DNA from: Actinomycetota bacterium
Lineage (GTDB): Bacteria; Actinomycetota; Acidimicrobiia; Acidimicrobiales; Aldehydirespiratoraceae
NCBI GenBank assembly: GCA_012271125.1
Contig: JAAXHB010000239.1
Location: 1-6,475 of the forward strand
DNA: 6,475 nt
Direction of reading: 5' to 3'
The translations under genes and the position numbers were made by a program. Positions within the stretch are counted from its first letter, which is position 1. Each line of letters begins with the position of its first letter. Below, in pieces: positions 1-6,465 of this stretch. A model generated the notes under the pieces. The model saw only the letters and a program-made list of their open reading frames with translations, made no database searches and was not told the origin of the DNA.

Positions 1-28
1 ATCGATCTCAGGCATCTATTGTTGTCCT

Positions 29-214
29 GTGAGCCTGCACGACATTTCGCAACGACTCAGTGCCATAGCCGACGAAATTGACGACATTGCGCTTGCGAAA
101 CTTCGAGACGCCGTCGACGAAGGCGCTACCAAGCCTTCCGATGACGACAAACGACTGGCTCGTGCTCGCCGCTCGGTGATGAAGGCAGCAGACATTCTCA
201 GCGAGATGGAATAG
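29..214 (+). CDS. Small charged helical protein of unknown function
   Basis: Encodes 61 residues from a GTG start; the frame is open to the left edge of the window, so a start further upstream is possible. No strong ribosome binding site is visible (an AGG at 10-12 is rather far away). The protein has no signal peptide, membrane segment or cysteine. It reads as two or three amphipathic helices: an acidic first half (ISQRLSAIADEIDDIALAKL), a hydrophilic hinge (TKPSDDDKR) and a basic then acidic last helix (LARARRSVMKAADILSEME). This pattern resembles short conserved hypothetical proteins I recall from actinobacteria, but I cannot name a family. It is convergent with fbiC and its last 17 bases overlap the fbiC end. 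The helix-like composition is the main reason to believe it over the antisense frame, which looks random. Function is not known. Confidence 0.68.
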   Translation: MSLHDISQRLSAIADEIDDIALAKLRDAVDEGATKPSDDDKRLARARRSVMKAADILSEME

Positions 215-2681
215 ATCGAACTGCCCCAACTGGAATAGCCCGAGCCGCCACACCAGCCGTCGCTAGTTGCTCGCTTAGATGCTTATAAAGCGTGTTGCGT
301 TGCACCAGCTTCCGATCCATCCCGGCAAGGAGCTTCTCAAAGTCGGTTTGGGTGATGCCCTGACCATGTTGCGCTCCGGCAGCTCGTGAAATGTTTTCGT
401 TCATGAGCGTGCCACCCACGTCATTAACACCAGCCTGCAGCAACTGACGCATTGCCGAAAATCCGAGCTTCACCCATGAAGCTTGAACATTGTCAATCAA
501 GCCGTGATAGGCGATCCGTGCCACGGCATGCATCAGCACCGTCTCACGAAAAGTAGGACCACGTCGAGCCTTGCGCTGCAAATAGATAGGTGCTGCCATA
601 TGCACAAACGGCAACCCCACAAATTCGGTGAAGCCCCCAGTTTCAGCCTGCAACGCCCGAGTCCTGAGAATGTGCCTTGCCCAGTGAACCGGTGATTCAA
701 TCGAGCCAAACATGATTGTCACGTTGGAACCCAACCCCACTTCATGAGCGATCCGATGACATTCAAGCCACTCTTCAGTGTTGATCTTGTCAGGGCACAA
801 GACCGCACGCACCTCGTCGTCCAAAATCTCAGCCGCTGTACCCGGCAACGATGATTGCCCAGCATCCTTAAGACGCAACAAATAATCGCGCAAGTCCTCG
901 TCATTTCGTCGCGCGCCTTCGGTCACCTCTAGTGCCGTAAAACCGTGAATATGTAGCTGTGGCAGAGCGGTGTGGATTGCTTGGGCTACGTCGATGTAGT
1001 AGTCGCCATCAAAAGAAGGGTGAATGCCTCCTTGCAAGCAAACTTCGGTCGCACCCTGATCGGCTGCCTCGGCAGCACGGGCAACGATTTCATCGATGCT
1101 GAGCAAATACGGTTTGCCTCGTAAGTTCAACGACAGCGGCCCTTTGGAGAACCCGCAAAAACGGCACTTAAAGGTGCAGACATTTGTGTAGTTGATATTG
1201 CGATTAGCAACCCAAGTAACGACATCACCGACAGCTTGACGTCGCAGTTCATCGGCGACCTCAACAACGGCGTTGACTTCCTGGCCGCGTGCTGAAAACA
1301 GTGCGACGATTTCATCAAGCTCAACTTGAGAGCCGTCCATAACACCCTGCAGCACCTCGCCAACAGCCGACCTTGCCGACGATCTAGCGCTAGAAACCAA
1401 CATCGGCGGCTCACTGCCAGCACCGGAATACCACTGAGTGGAGCGACTCCCCACAAGCCGCACCTCTGCGCCATCGTCAACCTGTTCAGCTTGCGCAGTG
1501 CGCTCTGGCCAAACACTTCCCGGGTCATCTCGTGCGTAACCAGAAGCGTCACTTCTGTCCATCACCGCAAAACGCAAGCCAGGGTCAATCCAACGATCTG
1601 GATCGTTCACATATTTGCTGTGCAGGGTGAGTCGCGGCACAAGCGCGTACCCCGCTTCGGAAGTAATCGCTTTAAGACGTTCTAGGTGTGGCCAGGCACG
1701 CTCTGGGTTGACATGATCAGCCGTCACAGGCGACACCCCGCCCCAGTCGTCAATGCCAGCATCCAACAGAATCGAAAAATCCTCTGTCAGGTTTGGCGGT
1801 GCCTGAACATGCACCTCAGGCGCAAGGATTTGGCGTGCCAAAGCAATCGCCTCAAGATGATCGTCACGACTACAAGGCAGATGATTAGCCATGCCAGTAG
1901 CCGGCTTGGGCAAGAAGTTTTGAACAATGACCTCTTGTACATGCCCGTAACGCTCATGTGATTGCGCTATGGCTTCGAGCGCTTCAATACGGTCGCTTCG
2001 GCTTTCGCCAATGCCAACCAAAATGCCTGTGGTGAAAGGAATGCTCAGTTCCCCAGCAGCTTCAAGCGTTTCAAGTCGACGTTGTGGGGTTTTGTCAGGC
2101 GCACCGCTATGAGCTGCCAGGTCAGGATTGAGCGACTCGATCATCATCCCTTGGCTAGGGGAAACCTTGCGCAACTTGGCGAGCTCGTCACGAGTCATAG
2201 CACCGGTGTTGGCGTGGGGGAGCAGCCCGGTCTCGTCAAGAACTAGCTGTGCCATCGCAACTACATAGTCGATGGTTGTGTCGTATCCATGCTCGTCAAG
2301 CCAGTCACGAGCAACCTGATAGCGCAGCTCTGGACGCTCGCCCAAGGTAAACAACGCTTCATGGCAGCCTTGCTCAGCACCCTGTCGAGCAACGCCCAGC
2401 ACTTCCTCAGAGGTCATATACGGCGACTCAAGCCGAGCCGGTGGCTGCGCAAATGTGCAATATCCGCAACGATCTCGACAGAGCTTGGTTAGCGGAATAA
2501 AAACCTTCGGGGAATAAGTGACAACGCTGCCATGCGCAGCATCTCGAATAGCTCGTGCCTGAGCCATCAGGCCTTTTAAACCTGCATCAACGACAGTTTT
2601 CGGCGGCGAAACTTGTGACAGCCGACCTTTTAGCGTCCAGTCTTGTTGCGCTTGTTTAAGAGGCAAGCCTGGCACTGCCAC
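198..2681 (-). CDS. fbiC: FbiC: fused CofG-CofH Fo (F420 chromophore) synthase
   Basis: Two radical-SAM enzymes in one 827-residue chain, close to the 856 residues I recall for the mycobacterial protein. The CofH half joins tyrosine to 5-amino-6-ribitylamino-uracil and the CofG half closes the ring to give Fo, the deazaflavin of F420. The protein is cytosolic. Order is CofG first: its cluster motif CRDRCGYC gives Cys68, Cys72 and Cys75, followed by FTTGILVGIGE, VQEVIVQNF and DWGGVSP (about 312-328). CofH follows with CTFKCRFC (Cys502, 506, 509), TEVCLQGGIHP, PGTAAEILDDEVR (about 613-625), TGGFTEF and GTLMNENISRAAG. Both CX3CX2C sites are intact. The frame stays open up to 2804 inside cysC, but the GTG at 2681 is preferred: AGGT lies 6 bases before it and it begins 4 bases after the cysC stop. 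A GTG at 2675 is an alternative. The C-terminus carries about 25 residues beyond the last family motif, overlapping the convergent small gene. Confidence 0.96.
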   Translation of the reverse strand: MAVPGLPLKQAQQDWTLKGRLSQVSPPKTVVDAGLKGLMAQARAIRDAAHGSVVTYSPKVFIPLTKLCRDRCGYCTFAQPPARLESPYMTSEEVLGVARQGAEQGCHEALFTLGERPELRYQVARDWLDEHGYDTTIDYVVAMAQLVLDETGLLPHANTGAMTRDELAKLRKVSPSQGMMIESLNPDLAAHSGAPDKTPQRRLETLEAAGELSIPFTTGILVGIGESRSDRIEALEAIAQSHERYGHVQEVIVQNFLPKPATGMANHLPCSRDDHLEAIALARQILAPEVHVQAPPNLTEDFSILLDAGIDDWGGVSPVTADHVNPERAWPHLERLKAITSEAGYALVPRLTLHSKYVNDPDRWIDPGLRFAVMDRSDASGYARDDPGSVWPERTAQAEQVDDGAEVRLVGSRSTQWYSGAGSEPPMLVSSARSSARSAVGEVLQGVMDGSQVELDEIVALFSARGQEVNAVVEVADELRRQAVGDVVTWVANRNINYTNVCTFKCRFCGFSKGPLSLNLRGKPYLLSIDEIVARAAEAADQGATEVCLQGGIHPSFDGDYYIDVAQAIHTALPQLHIHGFTALEVTEGARRNDEDLRDYLLRLKDAGQSSLPGTAAEILDDEVRAVLCPDKINTEEWLECHRIAHEVGLGSNVTIMFGSIESPVHWARHILRTRALQAETGGFTEFVGLPFVHMAAPIYLQRKARRGPTFRETVLMHAVARIAYHGLIDNVQASWVKLGFSAMRQLLQAGVNDVGGTLMNENISRAAGAQHGQGITQTDFEKLLAGMDRKLVQRNTLYKHLSEQLATAGVAARAIPVGAVRSIPSR

Positions 2682-2685
2682 AAAG

Positions 2686-3327
2686 TTACCTGACGCGTGA
2701 GAGCACAGATGCGACCACTTTCGCAGCGCAATCAGCCTCGCTGAGCTCAGTTGTGTCCAACCGCAACTCGGGTTCCAAAGGCGGCTCATAGGGCGATCCA
2801 ACACCTGTCAAGTCTGTGATCTCACCAGCTGCAGCTTTGGCGTAAAGACCCTTTGGGTCACGCTGTGCACATATCTCCAGGGGAGTGTCGACATACACCT
2901 CCATAAAGCCACCCGATGACGACGGGGACAGTGACGACTGATCTGGTGTTGAATTAGCACTGTCACTCAAATGCATGGCACGAACTCGGTCACGGTCAGC
3001 CCTATATGGCGACACAAACGCAGCTAACACAACCACTCCAGCAGCATTAAGCAAAGCCGCCACCTCACCTGCTCTGCGAATGTTCTCCGAACGATCCTGC
3101 GGCGAAAACCCAAGGTCAGAGCAGAGTCCGAAGCGCAAATTGTCGCCGTCAAGCACGTAGGCATTGATGCCTTCATCGACAAGCAATGCCTCGACAAGGT
3201 GAGCAATAGTGGACTTCCCCGACCCTGACAGCCCGGTAAACCAAACCGTCAATGCGCCATGCCCCAGCGCAGCTGTCCGCATTTCTTGGCCGACATGACC
3301 ATCGCTGCGTGTGATATGTGTGCTCAA
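2686..3327 (-). CDS. cysC: Stand-alone adenylylsulfate (APS) kinase CysC
   Basis: A 213-residue cytosolic kinase that phosphorylates APS with ATP to give PAPS. All family signatures are present: WFTGLSGSGKST with the P-loop at residues 32-40, LDGDNLRFGL (59-68), DLGFSPQDRSENIRR (71-85), FVSPYRADRDRVR (104-116), DPKGLY (157-162) and GVGSPYEPP. The kinase should be active. One change is RFGL where the E. coli enzyme has RHGL. Compared with E. coli CysC there is an insertion of about 16 residues between RVR and FMEVYVD, rich in serine (residues 118-140). The frame opens at a TTG at 3375 within repeat DNA, but I prefer the TTG at 3327: AGAGGTGGAG lies 2 bases before it and the resulting N-terminus (MSTHIT...) is the usual CysC form. 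It follows cysNC by 69 bases and precedes fbiC by 4, so it belongs to the same operon and duplicates the kinase domain already fused to CysN. Confidence 0.95.
   Translation of the reverse strand: MSTHITRSDGHVGQEMRTAALGHGALTVWFTGLSGSGKSTIAHLVEALLVDEGINAYVLDGDNLRFGLCSDLGFSPQDRSENIRRAGEVAALLNAAGVVVLAAFVSPYRADRDRVRAMHLSDSANSTPDQSSLSPSSSGGFMEVYVDTPLEICAQRDPKGLYAKAAAGEITDLTGVGSPYEPPLEPELRLDTTELSEADCAAKVVASVLSRVR
2688..2694 (-). promoter_or_regulatory. Ribosome binding site of fbiC inside the cysC end
   Basis: On the minus strand GTCAGGT lies 6 bases before the GTG at 2681 and overlaps the last codons and stop of cysC (TAA at 2688-2686). This site decides the fbiC start and suggests translational coupling: ribosomes finishing cysC can restart on fbiC. 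Confidence 0.6.
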
Positions 3328-3329
3328 AG

Positions 3330-3339
3330 CTCCACCTCT
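3330..3339 (-). promoter_or_regulatory. Strong ribosome binding site of cysC
   Basis: AGAGGTGGAG on the minus strand, with the AGAGG part 7 bases from the TTG at 3327. It is the best Shine-Dalgarno match I found in the window and argues for this TTG over the TTG at 3375. Confidence 0.65.
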
Positions 3340-3342
3340 GTT

Positions 3343-3405
3343 ACTTAAAGCACTTGCACTTAAAGCACTTGGCAATCAAAACACTTGCCAATGAAGTCAT
3401 TTGCC
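3343..3405. repeat. Four-copy 16-base tandem repeat across the cysNC stop
   Basis: On the plus strand the units are ACTTAAAGCACTTGC (3343-3357), ACTTAAAGCACTTGGC (3358-3373), AATCAAAACACTTGCC (3374-3389) and AATGAAGTCATTTGCC (3390-3405). The two leftmost copies are almost identical (15 and 16 bases) and the others have drifted. The last unit covers the final codons of cysNC (Gly-Lys-stop) and the rest fill most of the cysNC-cysC gap. Within it TTGGCAA (3369-3375) and TTGCCAA (3385-3391) form a 7-base inverted repeat around a 9-base loop. It has no T-run, so I do not call it a terminator. Confidence 0.85.
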
Positions 3406-5376
3406 TATAAAGCCACGAGACACCAAAAGCTCCAAGACCCGCTTTTGGCACTCCGCAACCGACGACTGCGATGTATCAAGCACCAGATCAGCAGCAGTTG
3501 GCTTGTCATAAGGTGCTGACACCCCTGGAAACATCGGAATCTCGCCTCGCTCTGCCGCTGCATACATCCCCGATTCGTCGCGCTTTTGACACACCTCAAG
3601 AGGCGGATCTAAAAACACTTCCACGAACTGCTCGGCGCCAATCAAAGTGCGGGCACGATCACGCACCGATGCATCAGGCGCAACCAGCGCAACAATGGCA
3701 ATCATGCCCTGATTGTTGATAAGCCGAGCCAGCTCAGCAGTTCGACGCACATTCTCAGAACGATCCGCAGCCGTGAACCCCAAATCACGGCTGATGCCTC
3801 GGCGAAGATTCTCGCCATCAAGCCGAACCGTGGCATGGCCTCTATCAAATAGGTCTCGCTCCAAGGCAGTCGCCAATGTTGACTTGCCTGCACAAGTCAA
3901 ACCGGTAAACAGCACCGTCACCGGCTGCTGCCCAAAACGCTCAAGACGCTCATCAAGGGTCACCTCCGAGCGTTGCTGCTCAAGTGTGGTCGCCGGCGTC
4001 ACATCCCAGCGCGATTCGGGTTGACCCATCACCATGCCACCGGCAGCCGTGGAATTGTCGGCGGGATCGATCAATATGAACGAACCGGTGTGACGATTGT
4101 TGTAATACAGATCGAAAGGCAGCTCGGCTTCGGTCTGGATTTGCACAACCGCAATGTCGTTCAACACCACCGACGTTGTCGAGCTCAGCTCAAGTGAATC
4201 CACATCCACACACGAACTGACACCGGTGACCCAACAACGCAAACGCTGCGGTCCTTGCGCCAACAAATACTCATGACCAACCTTTAGGTCAGTCTCAGAC
4301 ATCCACACCAGCACAGCCTCCAGCTCAAGCCCACGCAGCATCGGTGACTCCAGTGACGTGAAGATGTGACCCCGCCCAATGTCAATGTCGTCTGTGACGG
4401 TCACCACCACCGAATCGCCAGTCCTAACTTCATCAAGCGCTCCATCAAAAGTGACGATTTCAGCAACGACTGTTTCAAGTCCAGATGGTTCAATGCGCAC
4501 AGCATCACCCGCACGCAAGACACCCCCAGCAACAGTGGTGGCATATCCACGAAAGCCATCTGCTCGCACAACCAGCTGCACCGGCGCCCGCAAAGCACAA
4601 TCATCTTCAGCAAAATCATCCCCTGCAAAATCATCCCCAGAAAAGTCATCTTCAGCAAAATCGCTCTGGTGGCCCGACTTGTCCGCTTGCGCACCCAACC
4701 ATTCAGGCACCGACGCCCTCGCCGGCTGAACCTGCTCCAAATGCTCCAGCAGACATGTCCCCGCATACCAGTTGGGCAAGCCGTCATGGTTAACAACACC
4801 ACTACCCTGCAAGGCTGACATCGGCATTGTGACAACGTCGGCGACTTGCAAAACTTGCGCGATTTCAAACACTTGCGTGCTTATGGCATCAAAGGTTTCC
4901 TTAGACCAATCAACCAAGTCCATCTTGTTGACAGCGGCGACGATTGAGCCGATGCCGAGAGCTGATGTGATTGCCATATGCCGGCGTGTTTGAGATGTCA
5001 CACCTTTGGAAGCGTCGATAAGAACGACAGCTAGATCAGCACTAGATGCTCCCGTGACCATATTTCGGGTGTATTGCACATGTCCGGGAGTGTCTGCAAT
5101 TACAAAACTGCGATTAGGGGTGCTGAAGTAGCGATAGGCAACATCGATCGTGATGCCTTGTGTGCGCTCGTCTTCAAGGGCATCGGTTAGCAACGCCAGA
5201 TCAAGCTGTCCACTAGTGTCGCCGATGCGCTTCAGGTCGTCGTCATAAATGGTGCCCGAATCAAGCAGCAAGCGACCAATCAAGGTCGACTTGCCGTCAT
5301 CGACTGAGCCGCAAGTAAGCAAACGCAGCAGATCAGAACCGTTCCAAGAGTTAGAACAAGAATTAGAAATAGCCAT
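3397..5376 (-). CDS. cysNC: CysNC: sulfate adenylyltransferase GTPase subunit fused to APS kinase
   Basis: A 659-residue cytosolic fusion. The N-terminal part is CysN, the GTPase that drives APS synthesis by CysD: G1 GSVDDGKST (23-31), G2 GITIDVAYRYF, G3 DTPGH (95-99), G4 NKMD (150-153). Two beta-barrel domains follow, with FRGY at 275-278 and NNRHTGSFILID at about 424-436. The C-terminal part, from about residue 480, is an APS kinase: P-loop GLTCAGKST (492-500), DGENLRRG (520-527) and DLGFTAADRSENVRR (531-545). It differs from the separate CysC at sites usually conserved: ALVAPDASVRDRAR (563-576) replaces FVSPYR-type sequence, and DESGMY (600-605) replaces DPKGLY. An acidic repeat (residues 240-259) lies between the GTPase domain and the first barrel. 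The frame is open to 5418, but the ATG at 5376 gives the usual N-terminus and overlaps the cysD end by 14 bases; GTG at 5379 is an alternative with better spacing to GGAG (5393-5390). Confidence 0.96.
   Translation of the reverse strand: MAISNSCSNSWNGSDLLRLLTCGSVDDGKSTLIGRLLLDSGTIYDDDLKRIGDTSGQLDLALLTDALEDERTQGITIDVAYRYFSTPNRSFVIADTPGHVQYTRNMVTGASSADLAVVLIDASKGVTSQTRRHMAITSALGIGSIVAAVNKMDLVDWSKETFDAISTQVFEIAQVLQVADVVTMPMSALQGSGVVNHDGLPNWYAGTCLLEHLEQVQPARASVPEWLGAQADKSGHQSDFAEDDFSGDDFAGDDFAEDDCALRAPVQLVVRADGFRGYATTVAGGVLRAGDAVRIEPSGLETVVAEIVTFDGALDEVRTGDSVVVTVTDDIDIGRGHIFTSLESPMLRGLELEAVLVWMSETDLKVGHEYLLAQGPQRLRCWVTGVSSCVDVDSLELSSTTSVVLNDIAVVQIQTEAELPFDLYYNNRHTGSFILIDPADNSTAAGGMVMGQPESRWDVTPATTLEQQRSEVTLDERLERFGQQPVTVLFTGLTCAGKSTLATALERDLFDRGHATVRLDGENLRRGISRDLGFTAADRSENVRRTAELARLINNQGMIAIVALVAPDASVRDRARTLIGAEQFVEVFLDPPLEVCQKRDESGMYAAAERGEIPMFPGVSAPYDKPTAADLVLDTSQSSVAECQKRVLELLVSRGFIGK
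4601..4660. repeat. In-frame 15-base tandem repeat encoding an acidic linker in CysN
   Basis: Four exact-length units on the plus strand: 4601-4615, 4616-4630, 4631-4645 and 4646-4660. The outer two are identical (TCATCTTCAGCAAAA) and the inner two differ at a few positions. Read on the minus strand they encode FAEDD, FSGDD, FAGDD and FAEDD (residues 240-259 of CysNC). Because the unit is five codons, copy number can change without breaking the frame. Confidence 0.92.
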
Positions 5377-6262
5377 CACGTTTTTTCTTCTCCATCGAGC
5401 CACGCCGATCATGATCAATCAGACGATCCGCTCGCTCAGATTTTCTGTCAACACGCAGCTCATCAATCACTTCCGGCAAAGTCGTTGCTCGTGACTCAAC
5501 CGCACCAGTAAGCGGATAACAACCCAGAGTGCGAAACCGCACCCAACGCTCCTGTGCAACCTCGCCCGGCTCAAAACGAAAGCGAACATCGTCAACCATG
5601 ATCAATGTGCCGTCACGCTCCACAACAGGCCGCGGCGCCGCAAAATACAAGGACACAAGATCGATATCTTCGGCAGCGATGTAATCCCAAACATCAAACT
5701 CAGTCCAGTTGCTCAACGGAAACGCACGAATGCTCTCGCCTTGACTGATACGTCCGTTGTAATGGTTCCAAAGCTCTGGACGTTGACTTCGTGGATCCCA
5801 ACGCTGGTTGCGGTCACGGAAACTAAAGACTCGCTCCTTGGCACGCGAACGCTCCTCGTCACGCCGTGCGCCTCCTAACGCCGCATCAAACCGATAGAGA
5901 CTGATGGCTTCACGCAGCGCCTGAGTCTTCATAATGTCGGTGTAACGCTCAGAGCCATGATCAAACGGGTTAACGCCGTCTTTGATGCCCTCAGCGTTGC
6001 TGTGCACGATGAGTTGACAGCCCAACTCTGAAGCGGTGCGATCCCGAAAAGCGATCATCTCTGAGAACTTCCAGGTCGTGTCAATATGTAGCAGTGGAAA
6101 GGGGAGTGAGGCTGGATGAAACGCCTTGCGTGCCAAGTGCAACATCACCGAGCTGTCCTTGCCAATCGAATACATCATCACCGGACGCTCGAACTGCGCC
6201 ACAACCTCGCGAATGATGTAGATGCTCTCCGACTCCAGCTGTTTCAAGCGTCCGCCTACCAC
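5363..6262 (-). CDS. cysD: CysD: sulfate adenylyltransferase catalytic subunit
   Basis: A 299-residue cytosolic ATP sulfurylase subunit (E. coli CysD has 302). With CysN it forms APS from ATP and sulfate, driven by GTP hydrolysis. It shows the PP-loop SIGKDSS (32-38), HIDTTWKF (59-66), NPFDHGSERYTDIMKT (98-113), GGARRDEE (130-137), the long SRAKERVFSFRDR stretch, PLSNWTEFDVWDYI, RTLGCYPLTGAVES (244-257) and the typical end MEKKKRDGYF. Nothing is missing. The start is GTG at 6262 with GCAGGG three bases before it; an in-frame TAG 12 bases upstream prevents a longer start. A TTG at 6247, preceded by TAGGCGGA, is a possible alternative giving a protein five residues shorter. It is the first gene of the operon seen here, preceded by 213 bases of repeat-rich non-coding DNA. 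Confidence 0.97.
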   Translation of the reverse strand: MVGGRLKQLESESIYIIREVVAQFERPVMMYSIGKDSSVMLHLARKAFHPASLPFPLLHIDTTWKFSEMIAFRDRTASELGCQLIVHSNAEGIKDGVNPFDHGSERYTDIMKTQALREAISLYRFDAALGGARRDEERSRAKERVFSFRDRNQRWDPRSQRPELWNHYNGRISQGESIRAFPLSNWTEFDVWDYIAAEDIDLVSLYFAAPRPVVERDGTLIMVDDVRFRFEPGEVAQERWVRFRTLGCYPLTGAVESRATTLPEVIDELRVDRKSERADRLIDHDRRGSMEKKKRDGYF

Positions 6263-6291
6263 ATACCCTGCCTAACTTCGAGCTGTTTCAT
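6256..6291 (-). other. Possible short upstream reading frame (MKQLEVRQGMW)
   Basis: An ATG at 6291 opens an 11-codon frame whose TAG (6258-6256) lies just past the cysD GTG at 6262, in a different frame. Its first bases, ATGAAACAGCTCGAA, closely copy the cysD sequence TTGAAACAGCTGGAG at 6247-6233, differing at 3 of 15 positions. It could be a leader peptide, a duplicated start region, or chance. No good ribosome binding site precedes it (only GGCAGC). Confidence 0.25.
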
Positions 6292-6301
6292 GCTGCCAAT
6301 T

Positions 6302-6350
6302 TGCGTTCGTGGCCTTTATCGGCCGTAAACCTGCGTTCGTGGCCTTTATC
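6302..6350. repeat. Direct repeat, 19 bases, spaced 30 bases
   Basis: TGCGTTCGTGGCCTTTATC occurs exactly at 6302-6320 and 6332-6350. The core TGGCCTTTATC recurs a third time at 6411-6421 next to the second palindrome. The first and second copies are about three helical turns apart. They could be binding sites for a regulator of cysD or the conserved flank of the neighbouring repeat family. Confidence 0.85.
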
Positions 6351-6398
6351 AGGGTTGAATGTGCTCACACTAAACGCGGTTGCGCGCATTCAACCCTG
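6350..6398. repeat. Palindromic repeat unit, copy 1
   Basis: CAGGGTTGAATG (6350-6361) and CATTCAACCCTG (6387-6398) are a perfect 12-base inverted repeat. The stem extends inward by one G-T wobble and two more pairs (6362-6364 with 6384-6386), leaving a 19-base loop. The left part, with flank 6340-6349, matches 6411-6439 with one mismatch in 29 bases. There is no T-run on either strand. Confidence 0.88.
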
Positions 6399-6420
6399 CA
6401 CCCTGTGAGTTGGCCTTTAT

Positions 6421-6465
6421 CAGGCTTGAATGTGCTCACGCAAGCGTTGCGCGCATTCAACCCTG
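6421..6465. repeat. Palindromic repeat unit, copy 2
   Basis: The same element 71 bases further right. Arms 6421-6435 and 6451-6465 pair with one C-C mismatch (6425 with 6461) and one G-T wobble. Inside, GCAA (6440-6443) pairs with TTGC (6447-6450) around GCG, so the whole forms a long hairpin with a TCAC bulge. The right part, GTTGCGCGCATTCAACCCTGC-like, is identical at 6379-6399 and 6446-6466. The central loops differ between the copies. Confidence 0.85.

Noticed and set aside
8..253. Minus-strand open frame of 81 codons antisense to the small gene
   Set aside because: Its composition looks random, and it overlaps both the better-looking plus-strand frame and the 3' end of fbiC.
1127..1552. 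Minus-strand 141-codon frame
   Set aside because: It lies entirely inside fbiC in another frame and has no recognisable motif.
2682..2804. Longer FbiC start within cysC
   Set aside because: The extra 41 residues are simply cysC DNA read in another frame; the GTG at 2681 has a ribosome binding site.
3369..3391. Factor-independent terminator between cysNC and cysC
   Set aside because: The stem is only 7 bases with little GC and no T-run follows on the minus strand; it arises from the tandem repeat.
4366..4818. Plus-strand 150-codon frame, and two others over the same stretch, opposite the CysN repeat
   Set aside because: They are antisense to a clear CysN domain; their low-complexity sequence comes from the 15-base repeat on the other strand.
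6116..6328. Plus-strand 70-codon frame over the cysD start
   Set aside because: It is antisense to the PP-loop region of cysD and runs into the repeat region; no homology is recognised.
6350..6465. Ends of an insertion sequence
   Set aside because: No transposase or remnant is present, and the inverted repeats are close hairpin arms, not ends of a longer element.
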